From CBDCVY01 sp965223245 (GTDB taxonomy: Bacteria > Nitrospinota > Nitrospinia > Nitrospinales > Nitrospinaceae): DNA of 64,000 nucleotides. The stretch spans positions 2,356,001 through 2,420,000 of the forward strand of contig CBDCVY010000013.1 of NCBI GenBank assembly GCA_965223245.1. The letters run 5' to 3'. Shown here one piece after another: positions 63,240 through 64,000 of this stretch (within the stretch, counting starts at the first letter, position 1; each line of letters begins with the position of its first letter). The position numbers and the translations under genes are program-made. The notes beneath the pieces were generated by a model. It was given only the letters and a program-made list of their open reading frames with translations. It was not told where the DNA came from and searched no databases.

Positions 63240-63641
63240 TCATTGACTCACGACTGTATTTAATGACACCGAATCCATTCCGGCGGGTCCATTCCATTTA
63301 GCTAAAACATTTATCGATGCTAAGTTTCCCTCTCCACCGTTACTAATGGTCCAGGTCCGCTCGTATTCTTCCAGTATATCGCTTCCACTGTCCGAATTCT
63401 CTAGAGGGGCTGTTAACCCTTGGGTTTTCAATTCTTCTAATTTTTCCTGGACTAAATTGAGAGCGATGGTTTTTTTCTCCGCCGCAGAACTCTTACTGAC
63501 CACATTGCCCTGCAAGGTCATAAACGCTGAAAACCCAAAAGTTAAAACAACAATCGCCATTAAACATTCGATTAAGGTATAACCGCCTTCGTTCTTATTG
63601 GTTTTTTTAAAGAAGTTTTTAATTTTATTCTGAGTTTTCAT
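63240..63641 (-). CDS. PilV-like minor pilin
   Basis: About 133 residues with start taken at the ATG at 63641 (MKTQNK); upstream in-frame starts at 63740 and 63680 are less likely. The prepilin peptidase site is GG before YTLIECLMAIVVLTFGFSAF, with Glu five of the mature protein present. Helix N terminus followed by a short globular domain. First gene of the PilV-PilW-PilX-like operon. Its promoter is expected in the upstream sequence to 64000. Confidence 0.82.
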   Translation of the reverse strand: MKTQNKIKNFFKKTNKNEGGYTLIECLMAIVVLTFGFSAFMTLQGNVVSKSSAAEKKTIALNLVQEKLEELKTQGLTAPLENSDSGSDILEEYERTWTISNGGEGNLASINVLAKWNGPAGMDSVSLNTVVSQ

Positions 63642-64000
63642 GATTGTTTTCCAAAAAAATTTCGATTTAGCATTTTTCATAATCATACCTAAACAATAGC
63701 AATGAAGGTGCCAATTGAAAGAAATTAGAATCGATACCACTACACAACTACCTAAAAAGGCTTTTTAGTTAGAATCTAATTAATAGAGTTACAGCAATGG
63801 TTAATATTTAAAAACAAGGCTTTTGGGGAAATCACCCACAAATAGGGACAAATTTTGTCAGGCGAAGGACCTTAAATTGTTACAGCATTTTTCGAATTGT
63901 GGAATTGGGGTAATTCTAAGGAGAGATTGTGAATCCTACACAAAAGATCATGAGTTCGTTCTATTATATTAGGAAGTTTTTATTATTGGCAAACTTCCTA
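63642..64000. other. Upstream region of the minor-pilin operon
   Basis: About 360 bases with no gene that I can support on either strand. It presumably contains the promoter of the minus-strand pilin operon; I cannot place its boxes with confidence. Confidence 0.4.

Overview
The window looks like chromosomal DNA of a Gram-negative bacterium. It has several lipobox-bearing lipoproteins, many Sec signal peptides, a minor-pilin operon of the PilV/PilW/PilX type, and a sigma-54-type RNA-repair locus. I see no rRNA, tRNA, CRISPR array, integrase or transposase. The sequence alone does not fix the taxon. Base composition is mosaic: the rtc genes and the HEAT-like gene are comparatively GC-rich, whereas 5.4-8.5 kb and 15.2-21.2 kb are clearly AT-rich and look like accessory DNA.

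Layout. 0-5.4 kb: an edge-truncated exported protein, small membrane and lipoprotein genes, a tandem pair of paralogous exported proteins and a patch of dispersed hairpin repeats. 5.7-8.5 kb: an AT-rich trio made of a zinc-ribbon/winged-helix protein, a coiled-coil protein with two membrane segments, and a DUF4145 protein. 8.5-15.2 kb: a HEAT-like protein and an RNA 3'-end healing and sealing locus, with rtcA and rtcB on the minus strand and rtcR divergent. A consensus-matching sigma-54 promoter lies in front of rtcB, and rtcB and rtcA are separated by about 860 bp of hairpin repeats. 15.2-21.2 kb: an AT-rich four-gene minus-strand operon encoding an FAD/NAD(P)-type oxidoreductase, a trypsin-fold protein that appears to lack its catalytic His, a large PIN-like protein with a helical C-terminal half, and a SLATT/DUF4231 membrane protein. 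This is the best candidate for an undescribed conflict or defence system.

21.6-31.2 kb: envelope and secreted proteins, including two small paralogs with near-identical signal peptides, a three-gene coiled-coil/lipoprotein operon, a short ORF translationally coupled to a DUF4279 gene, and a TPR lipoprotein. 31.5-36.7 kb: three tandem DNRLRE proteins ending in 15-residue YadA-head-like repeats; the first is frameshifted at a G6 tract. A fourth copy lies at 51.7-53.0 kb. All four end in the same short motif. 37.2-50.7 kb: NTF2-like and VOC proteins, a secreted metallophosphoesterase, membrane proteins, an ATP-grasp ligase, lipoproteins, a 950-residue secreted protein and a ComEC-like metallo-beta-lactamase. 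53.6-63.7 kb: a secreted endonuclease/exonuclease/phosphatase-fold enzyme, a Cys-rich repeat protein with an HExxH metalloprotease-like tail, a CBS-pair protein, a PAS-GGDEF diguanylate cyclase, a DUF2892 protein and the pilV-pilW-pilX-like operon.

A dispersed repeat family runs through the first 39 kb. A conserved 19-base core (CCCTGAAGGTCAATCACCC-like, at least 16 copies in both orientations) is followed by one of several unrelated perfect hairpins and then by a conserved tail. The copies lie between genes and separate rtcB from rtcA and the DNRLRE paralogs from one another.
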